From Geodermatophilus sabuli (GTDB lineage Bacteria; Actinomycetota; Actinomycetes; Mycobacteriales; Geodermatophilaceae), in NCBI RefSeq assembly GCF_900215145.1, contig NZ_OBDO01000012.1:162681-226680 (forward strand): DNA of 64,000 nucleotides, given 5' to 3'. Every line of letters begins with the position of its first letter. Positions within the stretch are counted from its first letter, which is position 1. A program made the translations under genes and the position numbers. Shown in pieces: positions 52,891 to 60,931 of the stretch. The notes beneath the pieces are model-generated. The model was not told the origin of the DNA. It was given only the letters and a program-made list of their open reading frames with translations, and made no database searches.

Positions 52891-54200
52891 GCGACGTGCG
52901 CGAACTCCTCGCCCGCGAGCTGACCGCCGCCCGCGACCGCACGCTGCGGCTGACCGACCACGACGACCCGGAGCTGCTGGCCCAGCACACACCGCTGCTG
53001 AGCCCGCTGGTCTGGGACCTCGCGCACATCGGCCAGCAGGAGGACCTCTGGCTGCTGCGCGGCGGCGACTCCGCGTGCCCCGGGCTGCTGCCGCCCGACG
53101 TCGAGGCCCTGTACGACGCGTTCACGCAGCCGCGCGCCGTCCGCGCCCGGCTGCCGCTCCTGCCGCCGGTGGAGGCGCGGGCGTTCTGCGCGGAGGTGCG
53201 CGGGCGGGTGCTCGACCGGCTCGACCGCGCCGGCGACGAGGACCCGTTCGACGTCGCGATGGTGGTCAGCCACGAGCAGCAGCACGACGAGACGATGCTG
53301 CAGGCCCTGAACCTGCGTCCCGGCCCGCCGCTGCTGGGCACCGGCACCCCGCCGCCGCCGGGCCGCCCCGGGGTGGCGGGCACGTCGGTGCTCGTGCCCG
53401 GCGGGGAGTTCGTCCTCGGCGTGGACGCCTCCGACGAGCCGTTCTCGCTGGACAACGAGCGCCCAGCGCACGGGGTGCACGTCCCCGCCTTCCGGATCGG
53501 TCGGGTGCCGGTGACCAACGCCGAGTACGCCGCGTTCGTCGCCGACGGCGGGTACGCCGACCGCCGGTGGTGGTCCGGGCGTGGCTGGGCCCACCGGGTG
53601 GAGGCCGGGTTGCAGCGGCCGCAGTTCTGGGGGCCCGACGGGACCCGCACCCGGTTCGGCGTGGTCGAGCACCTGCCCCCGGACGAACCGGTCCAGCACG
53701 TCACGTTCTTCGAGGCCGAGGCCTACGCGGCGTGGGCCGGCGGCACGGGCGTCGTCCCGGCCGGGGCGCGGCTGCCCACCGAGGTGGAGTGGGAGAAGGC
53801 GGCGGTCTGGGACCCGGCCACCGGCCGGCGCCGCCGCTTCCCGTGGGGGTCGGCCGAGCCGACGCCGGCGCTGGCCAACCTCGGCGGGACGGCGCTGCGC
53901 CCGGCGCCGGTGGGCGCCTACCCCGCGGGCGCCTCGCCCTCCGGCGCCGAGCAGCTGATGGGCGACGTCTGGGAGTGGACGTCGTCGTCGTTCCGGCCGT
54001 GGCCGGGCTTCCGGCCGATGCTCTACGCCGACTACTCCGCGCCGTTCTTCGGCGGCGACTTCCGCGTGCTGCGCGGCGGGTCGTGGGCGGTGGCGCCGTC
54101 GATCCTGCGGCCGAGCTTCCGCAACTGGGACCACCCGATCCGCCGGCAGGTGTTCAGCGGTCTCCGGCTGGCCTGGTCGGTGGAGGAGGCCGACGCCTGA
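52887..54200 (+). CDS. egtB: Ergothioneine sulfoxide synthase EgtB
   Basis: 437 residues. Non-heme iron enzyme that joins gamma-glutamylcysteine (or cysteine) to hercynine with O2, making the C-S bond. The N-terminal DinB_2 domain gives the iron histidines in [15 protein letters not shown] and [13 protein letters not shown] (HxxxH). The C-terminal FGE-sulfatase domain is [47 protein letters not shown] and VLRGGSWA, ending [20 protein letters not shown]. Cytosolic. ATGA overlap with egtA and TGATG with egtC. Confidence 0.95.
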   Translation: MSDVRELLARELTAARDRTLRLTDHDDPELLAQHTPLLSPLVWDLAHIGQQEDLWLLRGGDSACPGLLPPDVEALYDAFTQPRAVRARLPLLPPVEARAFCAEVRGRVLDRLDRAGDEDPFDVAMVVSHEQQHDETMLQALNLRPGPPLLGTGTPPPPGRPGVAGTSVLVPGGEFVLGVDASDEPFSLDNERPAHGVHVPAFRIGRVPVTNAEYAAFVADGGYADRRWWSGRGWAHRVEAGLQRPQFWGPDGTRTRFGVVEHLPPDEPVQHVTFFEAEAYAAWAGGTGVVPAGARLPTEVEWEKAAVWDPATGRRRRFPWGSAEPTPALANLGGTALRPAPVGAYPAGASPSGAEQLMGDVWEWTSSSFRPWPGFRPMLYADYSAPFFGGDFRVLRGGSWAVAPSILRPSFRNWDHPIRRQVFSGLRLAWSVEEADA

Positions 54201-54889
54201 TGTGCCGCCACCTGGCCTGGCTCGGCCGCCCCCGGTCGCTCGCGTCGCTGGTGCTCGAGCCGCCGTCGTCCCTGCTGGTGCAGTCGTGGGCACCCCGCCG
54301 CCAGCGGTACGGCACGGTCAACGCCGACGGCTGGGGGGTCGGCTTCTTCGCCCCCGGCCGGTCCGGGCCGGCGCGCTGGCGGTCGGCGCGGCCGCTGTGG
54401 GCGGACCCCTCGTTCGCCTCCGTGGCGCCGGTGCTGGATTCGGGCTGCGTGGTCGCCGCCGTCCGGTCGGCGACGGTCGGCATGCCGCTGGAGGAGAGCG
54501 CGGTGGCGCCGTTCACCGACGGCCGGTGGCTGCTGTCGCACAACGGCCGCGTCGACCGGTCGGTGCTGCCACCGGTGCGGGACGCCGAGTCCACCGTCGA
54601 CAGCGCCCTGCTGGCCGCCCTGGTCTTCTCCCGCGGCCTGCGCGCCCTCGGGACGACGGTGCGCGAGGTGGCCGCCGCCGACCCGGACGCCCGGCTCAAC
54701 CTGCTGGCCGCCGACGGCACCCGGCTCCTGGCCACCACGTGGGGGGACACGCTGTCCGCGCTGGTCACGGCCGAGGGGACCGCGCTGGCCAGCGAGCCGT
54801 GGGACGACGATCCCGCGTGGACCGACGTCCCCGATCGGCACCTGGTCGAGGTGACCCCGGACGGCCTGACGCTCACCCCGCTCGACTGA
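54200..54889 (+). CDS. egtC: Gamma-glutamyl hercynylcysteine sulfoxide hydrolase EgtC
   Basis: 229 residues, N-terminal-nucleophile glutamine amidotransferase class II fold. The catalytic Cys is residue 2 (MCRHLAWLG); [13 protein letters not shown] and [12 protein letters not shown] are the other active-site blocks. It removes the glutamyl group from the EgtB product. Start ATG 54200 overlaps the egtB stop as TGATG. Confidence 0.93.
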   Translation: MCRHLAWLGRPRSLASLVLEPPSSLLVQSWAPRRQRYGTVNADGWGVGFFAPGRSGPARWRSARPLWADPSFASVAPVLDSGCVVAAVRSATVGMPLEESAVAPFTDGRWLLSHNGRVDRSVLPPVRDAESTVDSALLAALVFSRGLRALGTTVREVAAADPDARLNLLAADGTRLLATTWGDTLSALVTAEGTALASEPWDDDPAWTDVPDRHLVEVTPDGLTLTPLD

Positions 54890-54905
54890 CGCCCCGAGGA
54901 GCCCC

Positions 54906-55940
54906 GTGCCGAACTCGCTGACCAGCCATCTCGCCCCCGGCGACGCCGCGGCCGCCCTGCGTGCCGACGCGCTGGCCGGGTTGACCGCGACACCGAAGTC
55001 GCTGCCGCCGCGGTGGTTCTACGACGCGCGCGGCAGCGAGTTGTTCGACGAGATCACCCGCCTGCCGGAGTACTACCCGACCCGTGCGGAGCGGGCGATC
55101 CTCGCCGCGTACGCCGGGGAGGTCGCCGCGGCGTCCGACGCCGACGTGCTCGTCGAGCTCGGCAGCGGGACCTCGGAGAAGACCCGCCTGCTGCTCACCG
55201 CGCTGCGGGAGGCCGGCACGCTGCGCCGGTTCGTGCCCTTCGACGTGGACCCCTCGGTGCTGCAGGGCGCGGCCACCGCGGTCACCGCCGAGTACCCCGG
55301 CGTGGAGGTGGACGCGGTGGTCGGCGACTTCACCCGGCACCTCGCCGAGCTGCCCCGGTCGGGACGGCGGCTGGTGGCGTTCCTCGGCTCCACGATCGGC
55401 AACCTCGAGCCGGGGCCACGGGCGGCCTTCCTGGCCGAGCTGGCCGGCACGCTGCAGCCGGGCGACTCCCTCCTGCTCGGCACCGACCTGGTCAAGGACC
55501 GCGACCGCCTGGTGCGCGCCTACGACGACGCGGCGGGGGTGACGGCGGCGTTCAACCGGAACGTGCTGGCGGTGCTGAACCGGGAGCTGGACGCCTCGTT
55601 CGACCCGGACGCGTTCGAGCACGTCGCGGTGTGGGACGCCGAGCGCGAGTGGATCGAGATGCGGCTGCGGTCGCGGGGAGCCCAGGTGGTGCGGGTGGCC
55701 GCGCTCGACCTCGACGTCCCCTTCGCCGCCGGCGAGGAGCTGCGGACGGAGGTCTCGGCGAAGTTCCGCCGGGCCGGCGTCGAGGCGGAGCTGACCGCCG
55801 CCGGGCTGGCGGTCACGCACTGGTGGACCGATCCGGACGGCGACTTCGCGCTGTCCCTCTCCGTCCCGGACCGGAGGGCCCGGAAGGGGGTTCGGCGTCA
55901 CCTGCATCCAGCCACCACAGGGACCAGGAAGGAGGGGTGA
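54906..55940 (+). CDS. egtD: Histidine N-alpha-trimethyltransferase EgtD
   Basis: 344 residues. Methylates L-histidine three times with SAM to make hercynine. N-terminal [20 protein letters not shown] and YYPTRAE are the EgtD signature; the SAM site is [16 protein letters not shown], with VPFDVDPS and [13 protein letters not shown] after it. The C-terminal tail after [12 protein letters not shown] is about 20 residues longer than usual and basic. Start GTG 54906 has GAGGAG 5 nt upstream. 16 bp after egtC. Confidence 0.95.
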   Translation: MPNSLTSHLAPGDAAAALRADALAGLTATPKSLPPRWFYDARGSELFDEITRLPEYYPTRAERAILAAYAGEVAAASDADVLVELGSGTSEKTRLLLTALREAGTLRRFVPFDVDPSVLQGAATAVTAEYPGVEVDAVVGDFTRHLAELPRSGRRLVAFLGSTIGNLEPGPRAAFLAELAGTLQPGDSLLLGTDLVKDRDRLVRAYDDAAGVTAAFNRNVLAVLNRELDASFDPDAFEHVAVWDAEREWIEMRLRSRGAQVVRVAALDLDVPFAAGEELRTEVSAKFRRAGVEAELTAAGLAVTHWWTDPDGDFALSLSVPDRRARKGVRRHLHPATTGTRKEG

Positions 55941-55971
55941 CAGGCACCCCACCTCCGGAAGGACCCGCACC

Positions 55972-56787
55972 GTGGCCCGAACCCGCACCGCCGTCGTCCT
56001 CGCCGCCGGCACCACCGGCACCCTGCTCGCCCTCGGCGCCTCCCCGGCGCTGGCGGCCGACACCGCGACCGTCTCGATCCTGCACGCCGTGCCCGCCACC
56101 CCGGTGGACGTGTACGCCAACGGTGAGCGCCTCATCGACGACTTCCAGCCCGGCACGCTCACCGACCCGCTGCAGCTGCCCGCCGGTGACTACGACCTCG
56201 CGCTCTACCCGGCTGACGCGCCCGACGCCTCCGGCGCCCCGCTGCTGTCGGCGGACGGGGTCGCCGTCCCCGCAGGGGCGAACGCGACCGTCGTCGCCCA
56301 CCTCGACGGGGACGGCGCACCGGCGCTCACCCCGTTCGTGAACGACACCTCGGCCGTCCCGGCCGGCCAGGCGCGCGTCGTCGTCCGGCACACCGCCGCG
56401 GCGCCGGCGGTCGACGTCCGGGCCGGTGGGAGCGTCGTCGCCCCGGGTCTGACCAACCCGGACGAGGCCACCCTCACCGTGCCCGCCGGCACCGTGAGCG
56501 CCGACGTCGTGCTGGCCGGCACCGACACCGTGGCCATCGGCCCGGCCGACCTCGACCTCGCCGAGGGCGCGACCACGATCGTGTACGCCTGGGGCTCGGA
56601 GGACGCCGGCTTCGAGCTCGCCGTCCAGACGATCTCCGGCGCCCACTCCGCCCCGTCCGGCGTCCCCGGCGGCTCGGCGGGCCTGGCCGACGACGGCTCG
56701 TTCCCGGCGCCGCTGGCCGCGCTCTCCCTGGTCGGGCTGGCCGCCGCCGGTCTCGCCGCCCGCCGGCTGGCGAGCACGCGGGTCTGA
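55972..56787 (+). CDS. Secreted, membrane-anchored DUF4397 protein
   Basis: 271 residues. Signal peptide VVLAAGTTGTLLALGASPAL with cleavage at ALA-AD. Two DUF4397 repeats: VSILHAVPATPVDVYANGER near residue 34, and VVVRHTAAAPAVDVRAGGSV near residue 137, each with the HxxP.(V)DV pattern. A C-terminal helix FPAPLAALSLVGLAAAGLAA then RRL resembles a sorting signal, but a classical LPxTG is absent. Start GTG 55972 has GGAAGGA upstream. It precedes the class F sortase gene by 26 bp, a recurrent actinobacterial pairing that suggests they work together. Confidence 0.85.
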   Translation: MARTRTAVVLAAGTTGTLLALGASPALAADTATVSILHAVPATPVDVYANGERLIDDFQPGTLTDPLQLPAGDYDLALYPADAPDASGAPLLSADGVAVPAGANATVVAHLDGDGAPALTPFVNDTSAVPAGQARVVVRHTAAAPAVDVRAGGSVVAPGLTNPDEATLTVPAGTVSADVVLAGTDTVAIGPADLDLAEGATTIVYAWGSEDAGFELAVQTISGAHSAPSGVPGGSAGLADDGSFPAPLAALSLVGLAAAGLAARRLASTRV

Positions 56788-56813
56788 CCGCCTGCGGCGA
56801 GGAGGGCTGATCG

Positions 56814-57482
56814 ATGGTGCGCCCCGCTGCCGCCGGCCTGGTGCTGGGCCTGGCCCTGGCGGTCGGTGCGCCGGCCGTCTGGCTGGCGACCCGGGAGCCG
56901 GCGGCGGTGGGCGCACCGATCGAGCAGACCCTCCCCGCCCCGGCGTCACCGGCTCCCGGCCCCGGGCTAGAGCCCGCCCCCGGCGACCTGCCGCCGGTGA
57001 CCACGCGGGCCGCCGCGCCCGCCGCGGTGCCCGCAGTCCCGCCGCCGGTCACGGTGGCCGTGCCGGCCGCCGGGGTCGCGGCCCCGGTCGACGCGGTCGG
57101 CGTGCGGGACGACGGCCAGATGGCGGTCCCCGACGACGTCGAGCGCGTCGGCTGGTACCGGTTCGGGGCAGCACCGGGAGCCGACGGCTCGGCGGTGCTC
57201 GCCGGTCACGTCGACGACCGCGAGCAGGGCCTGGGCGTCCTCGCGCCGCTGCGGGAGACCGCGATCGGCACCGAGGTGCTGGTCACCGACGCGGCCGGGG
57301 CGGTCACGCGGTGGCGGGTCGTGTCGCGGGAGGTCGTCGAGAAGGAGGTCCTGCCGCTGGACCGGCTGTTCGCCCGCGCCGGCCCACCGCGCCTCGTGCT
57401 GGTGACCTGCGGCGGCCCGTTCCTCCCCGAGCTGGGTGGTTACCGGGACAACGTGGTCGTCGTCGCGGACCCCGCGCCGTGA
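56814..57482 (+). CDS. Class F sortase
   Basis: 222 residues. N-terminal signal anchor (AAGLVLGLALAVGAPAVWLA), then a Pro/Ala-rich spacer to about residue 75, then the sortase domain: SAVLAGHVDDREQGLG with catalytic His, LVLVTCGGPF with catalytic Cys, and GGYRDNVVVVA with catalytic Arg. It would cleave and attach a surface protein, possibly the DUF4397 product, outside the membrane. Start ATG 56814 follows GGAGGGC. Confidence 0.9.
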   Translation: MVRPAAAGLVLGLALAVGAPAVWLATREPAAVGAPIEQTLPAPASPAPGPGLEPAPGDLPPVTTRAAAPAAVPAVPPPVTVAVPAAGVAAPVDAVGVRDDGQMAVPDDVERVGWYRFGAAPGADGSAVLAGHVDDREQGLGVLAPLRETAIGTEVLVTDAAGAVTRWRVVSREVVEKEVLPLDRLFARAGPPRLVLVTCGGPFLPELGGYRDNVVVVADPAP

Positions 57483-57513
57483 CCGGCGTCCTGGACCGCC
57501 GCGTCGCAGGGCC

Positions 57514-57519
57514 TAGGGT
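57514..57519 (+). promoter_or_regulatory. -10 element before the ECF sigma gene
   Basis: TAGGGT, 7 nt before GTG 57527. Same hexamer and spacing as at 33865-33870. Confidence 0.55.
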
Positions 57520-57526
57520 CGACCGC

Positions 57527-58117
57527 GTGCCACCCGCCCTCGTCCCCCCGGCTCCCGAGCCGGACGACGCCGAGGTCGGCCGCCGCTTCGCCGCCGGGGA
57601 CGAGCAGGCCCTGGCCTGGGCCTACGAGCGCTGGGCCGGCCAGCTGCACGGCATGGCGGTGCGGGCGTTCGGTCCCGGCCCGGACGCCGAGGACGTCACC
57701 CAGCAGACGTTCGTCTCCGCCTGGACCGGCCGCGCCGGCTACCGCCCCGATCAGGGCCCGCTGCCGGCCTGGCTGGTCGGCGTCTGCCGGCACAAGATCG
57801 CCGACACGTGGGCCCGCCGGGACCGGCAGCGCCGCACCGCGGAGGCCGCCGTCGCCCAGGCGCAGGCCGCGCCGCAGGTCGGCGGCCCGCTGGTCGACGC
57901 CGCCGTCGCCGATCGGGTGCTCCTCCTCGGCGAGCTGGACCGCCTCGGCCAGCCACAGCGGGGCATCATCGAGCTCGCCTTCTTCGAGGACCTCACACAC
58001 GCCCAGATCGCCGCCCGCACGGGGCTGCCCCTGGGCACGGTCAAGAGCCACATCCGGCGCACCCTCGAGCGCCTGCGGACCCGGTTGGAGGTGGACGGTG
58101 CCGCACTGCAGTCCTGA
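57527..58117 (+). CDS. ECF-type RNA polymerase sigma factor
   Basis: 196 residues. Region 2 runs from DEQALAWAYERWAGQLHGMA to DAEDVTQQTFVSAWTGR; region 4 has QPQRGIIELAFFEDLTHAQI and AARTGLPLGTVKSHIRRTLE. It recruits RNA polymerase to stress or envelope promoters, restrained by the anti-sigma factor encoded next (20-bp gene overlap). Start GTG 57527 follows a TAGGGT hexamer by 7 nt; an alternative GTG 57479 overlaps the sortase stop (GTGA) and would add 16 residues. No adjacent ECF target promoter was identified. Confidence 0.9.
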   Translation: MPPALVPPAPEPDDAEVGRRFAAGDEQALAWAYERWAGQLHGMAVRAFGPGPDAEDVTQQTFVSAWTGRAGYRPDQGPLPAWLVGVCRHKIADTWARRDRQRRTAEAAVAQAQAAPQVGGPLVDAAVADRVLLLGELDRLGQPQRGIIELAFFEDLTHAQIAARTGLPLGTVKSHIRRTLERLRTRLEVDGAALQS

Positions 58118-58877
58118 ACAGCTCGCCCTGGCGGCGTTGCGCGAGCCGCTACCGGCCTCCGACGCCGCGCACCTCGACGGCTGCGCGCAGTGCCGGGCGG
58201 AGGTGGCCTCCCTGCAGCGCGGGGTCGACGTCCTGGCCGTACCCGCGCTGGCCGCGCCGGACAGCTCGGTGCCGCCGCCCCCGGCGGTCTGGGCGGCGAT
58301 CGCCGCCGCCACCGGCGTCCACTCCGCCCCGCGGCCGGAGGTCGTCGCCGGGGCGGGTCCCGCGGCGGACACCGTCGCGCCTCCCGCACCGCCGCCCCCG
58401 CAGGCGGAACGCGCCGCCGCCACCGTCACCCCGCTGCGGCCGCGCCGGTCCCGCCTGCTGCTCGCCGCCGCCGCGGCGCTCGTCGTAGGCGCCGGCATCG
58501 GCGCCGGCGCGGTGGCCCTCAGGAGCGGGGACGACGACGGCGTCGCGGTGGCCGCGGCCGCACTGGACCCGCTCGAGGGCAGCGGCGCCTCCGGCCAGGC
58601 CCGGGTCGTGGAGCAGGACGGCGGTCTCCGGGTGCTCGAGGTGGACCTCACCGCACCCGGTCTGCAGGACGGCTTCTACGAGGTCTGGCTGATCGACGAG
58701 GCCGTGGAGGCCATGGTGTCCGTCGGCGTCGTCCAGGGCGGCCGGGAAGTGGCCCTGCCGTTGCCGTCCGGCCTCGATCTGGGGCAGTACCCGGTGGTCG
58801 ACGTCTCCGTCGAGCCGCTGGACGGCGACCCGACGCACTCCGGGGAGTCGGTGGCCCGGGGCCTGCTCGACACCTGA
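58098..58877 (+). CDS. RskA-like transmembrane anti-sigma factor
   Basis: 259 residues. The N-terminal zinc-associated anti-sigma domain has H25-x3-C29-x2-C32 in AAHLDGCAQCRAEV. A Pro/Ala-rich linker leads to one transmembrane helix (LLLAAAAALVVGAGIGAGAV, about residues 121-140). The outer domain is of the anti-sigma-K (RskA) type, with GFYEVWLIDEAVEAMVSVGV. It would hold the sigma factor at the membrane and release it on an external signal. Start GTG 58098 overlaps the sigma gene by 20 bp. Confidence 0.9.
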   Translation: MPHCSPEQLALAALREPLPASDAAHLDGCAQCRAEVASLQRGVDVLAVPALAAPDSSVPPPPAVWAAIAAATGVHSAPRPEVVAGAGPAADTVAPPAPPPPQAERAAATVTPLRPRRSRLLLAAAAALVVGAGIGAGAVALRSGDDDGVAVAAAALDPLEGSGASGQARVVEQDGGLRVLEVDLTAPGLQDGFYEVWLIDEAVEAMVSVGVVQGGREVALPLPSGLDLGQYPVVDVSVEPLDGDPTHSGESVARGLLDT

Positions 58878-58884
58878 CCGCGCC

Positions 58885-58890
58885 TAGCGT
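58885..58890 (+). promoter_or_regulatory. -10 element before egtE
   Basis: TAGCGT, 6 nt before GTG 58897. It gives egtE its own likely leaderless promoter, independent of the sigma/anti-sigma genes. Confidence 0.5.
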
Positions 58891-58896
58891 GGAGCG

Positions 58897-60027
58897 GTGA
58901 CCCTGCTCGAGCCCGACCTCGTCCACGAGGACCTCGGCGCCACGTGGCGCTCCGCCCGCCCCCGACCGGCCGGCCGGCACCTGGACAGCGCCGCCTGCAG
59001 CCGGCAGAGCCACCGGGTGCTGGAGGCGGCCGCCCACCACGCCCGGCACGAGGCCGAGCTGGGCGGCTACGTGGCCGAGGCGACCGCCGACGACCTGCTG
59101 CAGCAGGGGCGGTCGGTCATCGGCGGTCTGGTCGGGATGGCCGCGGCGGACGTCGCCTTCGTCGAGTCGGCCCAGGCCGCGCTGGTGGCGCTGCTGTCGG
59201 GGTGGCGGCTGCCGGCGGGTACCCGGGTGGCCTGCCTGCCCGGTGAGTACGCGCCCAACGTCGCCCAGCTGCGCGCCGCCGGGCTCGCCCCGGAACCGCT
59301 GCCCGTCGACGACCTCGGCCGGGCCGACCTCGACGGCGTGGCCCGGCTGCTGGCCACCGACCCGCCGCGGTTCGTGCACCTGACCCACATCGGCAGCCAC
59401 CGCGGCATCGTCCAGCCCGCCCGGGAGGTGGCCGCGCTCTGCCGGGAGGCCGGGGTGCCCCTGGTGCTGGACGCCGCGCAGTCCCTCGGCCACGTCGACA
59501 CCGACCTGGGCGCCGACGTCGTCTACTCGACGTCCCGCAAGTGGCTGGCCGGGCCGCGCGGCGTCGGCGTGCTCTGCGCCCGGCCGGCGGTCACCGCCCG
59601 GCTCACGCCCGTGCTGCCCGAGCCGGCCGACGTCCCGCCGCTGCGGGCGTTCGAGTCCGGGGAGGCCCACGTCGCCGGCCGGGTGGGCCTGGTGCTCGCC
59701 GTCGGGGAGCACGTGGCCGCCGGGCCGGACCGGGTGCGGGCGCGGCTGGCGGCGCTGGGCCGGGCCGGCCGCGAGGTGCTGGAGGGGGTGGCCGGCTGGC
59801 GGGTCGTGGAACCCCGGGACGAGCCGACCGCGACCACCACGCTGCGCCCGCCGGACGGCGTCGACGTCGTCACCACCCGGGCGCGGCTGCTGACCGAGCA
59901 CGGGATCGTGACCACCGCGATCGGACCGGAACGGGCGCCGGGTGAGATGACCGGGCCGGTGCTGCGGGTGTCCCCGCACCTGGACGCGACCGTCGAGGAC
60001 CTGGAGGCCCTCGCCGCCGCCCTCTGA
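58897..60027 (+). CDS. egtE: Ergothioneine C-S lyase EgtE, PLP-dependent class V aminotransferase fold
   Basis: 376 residues. Removes pyruvate and ammonia from hercynylcysteine sulfoxide to give ergothioneine. VLDAAQSLGHVDTDLGADVV contains the PLP Asp, and STSRKWLAGPRGVGVL the Schiff-base Lys. The N-terminal HLDSAACSRQS is the EgtE version of the class V motif. GTG 58897 lies 6 nt after TAGCGT with no Shine-Dalgarno. It is separated from egtABCD by four unrelated genes. Confidence 0.88.
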   Translation: MTLLEPDLVHEDLGATWRSARPRPAGRHLDSAACSRQSHRVLEAAAHHARHEAELGGYVAEATADDLLQQGRSVIGGLVGMAAADVAFVESAQAALVALLSGWRLPAGTRVACLPGEYAPNVAQLRAAGLAPEPLPVDDLGRADLDGVARLLATDPPRFVHLTHIGSHRGIVQPAREVAALCREAGVPLVLDAAQSLGHVDTDLGADVVYSTSRKWLAGPRGVGVLCARPAVTARLTPVLPEPADVPPLRAFESGEAHVAGRVGLVLAVGEHVAAGPDRVRARLAALGRAGREVLEGVAGWRVVEPRDEPTATTTLRPPDGVDVVTTRARLLTEHGIVTTAIGPERAPGEMTGPVLRVSPHLDATVEDLEALAAAL

Positions 60028-60068
60028 CGCAGGACCCGCTGCCCGCGACCGGCCGGGAGGGACGCGGT

Positions 60069-60098
60069 GTGGCGGGACGGATCGGTCCGTCCCGCCAC
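60069..60098. terminator. Bidirectional hairpin between egtE and the maleate-isomerase-like gene
   Basis: GTGGCGGGACGG (60069-60080) and CCGTCCCGCCAC (60087-60098) form a perfect 12-bp stem with loop ATCGGT between convergent genes. Confidence 0.7.
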
Positions 60099-60106
60099 GC
60101 CGCTCG

Positions 60107-60931
60107 TCAGCCGAGGGCGCCGGTGAGCAGCGCCCCCGCGCCCGGGATGGACGGGGTGTGCCCCAGCGCCTTCAGCACCTCGTAGGTCGTCGCCGTGGCG
60201 GCGGTGACGACCGGCAGGCCGAGCTCGTCCTCCACCCGCTGGACGGCGGCCAGCGAGGGCATCTGCACGCAGGCCGACAGCACGATCGCCTCCGCGCCCT
60301 CCCGCTGCAGGCCCCGGGCGATCTCCGGCAGCCCCGCCGGGTCCAGCCGGCCGACGGCGAGGTTGTCGGGCACCTCGAGGGCGACGGCGTCGACCACCTC
60401 GACGCCTTCTCCCTCCACGTACTCGCGCACGAGCTGGGTGAGCGGGGCCATGTACGGCGTCACCATCGCCACCCGGTGCACGCCGATCGCGGTCAGGGAG
60501 CGCACCAGCGCCCCGGCGCTGCTGACCACCGCCGCCGGGTGCCCGTTCGCCCGCGCCGCCTCGCCGATCACCTGCTCGGACTCCTTGTGCGCGCCCGGGC
60601 CCTGGGCCATCACCGCCACCAGGCAGGCGTAGGCGATGACGTCGACGTCGGCGTCGGAGACGGCCGCGGCGCAGTCGGCGGCCTTGCCGACCATCGCGGC
60701 CAGCTCCTCCTTCGTCACCTGCTTCATCGCCGCGCGGGCCGAGTGGAAGGTGTAGCGGTGTCCGGTGGCCTCGGTCTGCCGGCGGAACAGCTCCGGCAGC
60801 TCGGTCTCCATCGTGGTGTTCGAGCTGGGCACGATCAGCCCGATCCGCGAGGCGTCGGGCACCCCGGGCGCGGGGGACGCCTCGCAGGCGGCGGCGTCGG
60901 TCGTCAGGTCGGCGCTCAGGTCGTGGCTCAT
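60107..60931 (-). CDS. Maleate cis-trans isomerase family (Asp/Glu racemase superfamily) protein
   Basis: 274 residues. IGLIVPSSNTTMETELPELF is the family signature, IAYACLVAVMAQGPGAHKES carries the first catalytic Cys, and IVLSACVQMPSLAAV the second. Members isomerise maleate to fumarate, the last step of nicotinate breakdown, or act as arylmalonate decarboxylases. The start overlaps the Mo-subunit stop (TGATG), so it belongs to the hydroxylase operon. That coupling supports a heteroaromatic degradation route, though substrate identity is inferred. Confidence 0.82.
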   Translation of the reverse strand: MSHDLSADLTTDAAACEASPAPGVPDASRIGLIVPSSNTTMETELPELFRRQTEATGHRYTFHSARAAMKQVTKEELAAMVGKAADCAAAVSDADVDVIAYACLVAVMAQGPGAHKESEQVIGEAARANGHPAAVVSSAGALVRSLTAIGVHRVAMVTPYMAPLTQLVREYVEGEGVEVVDAVALEVPDNLAVGRLDPAGLPEIARGLQREGAEAIVLSACVQMPSLAAVQRVEDELGLPVVTAATATTYEVLKALGHTPSIPGAGALLTGALG

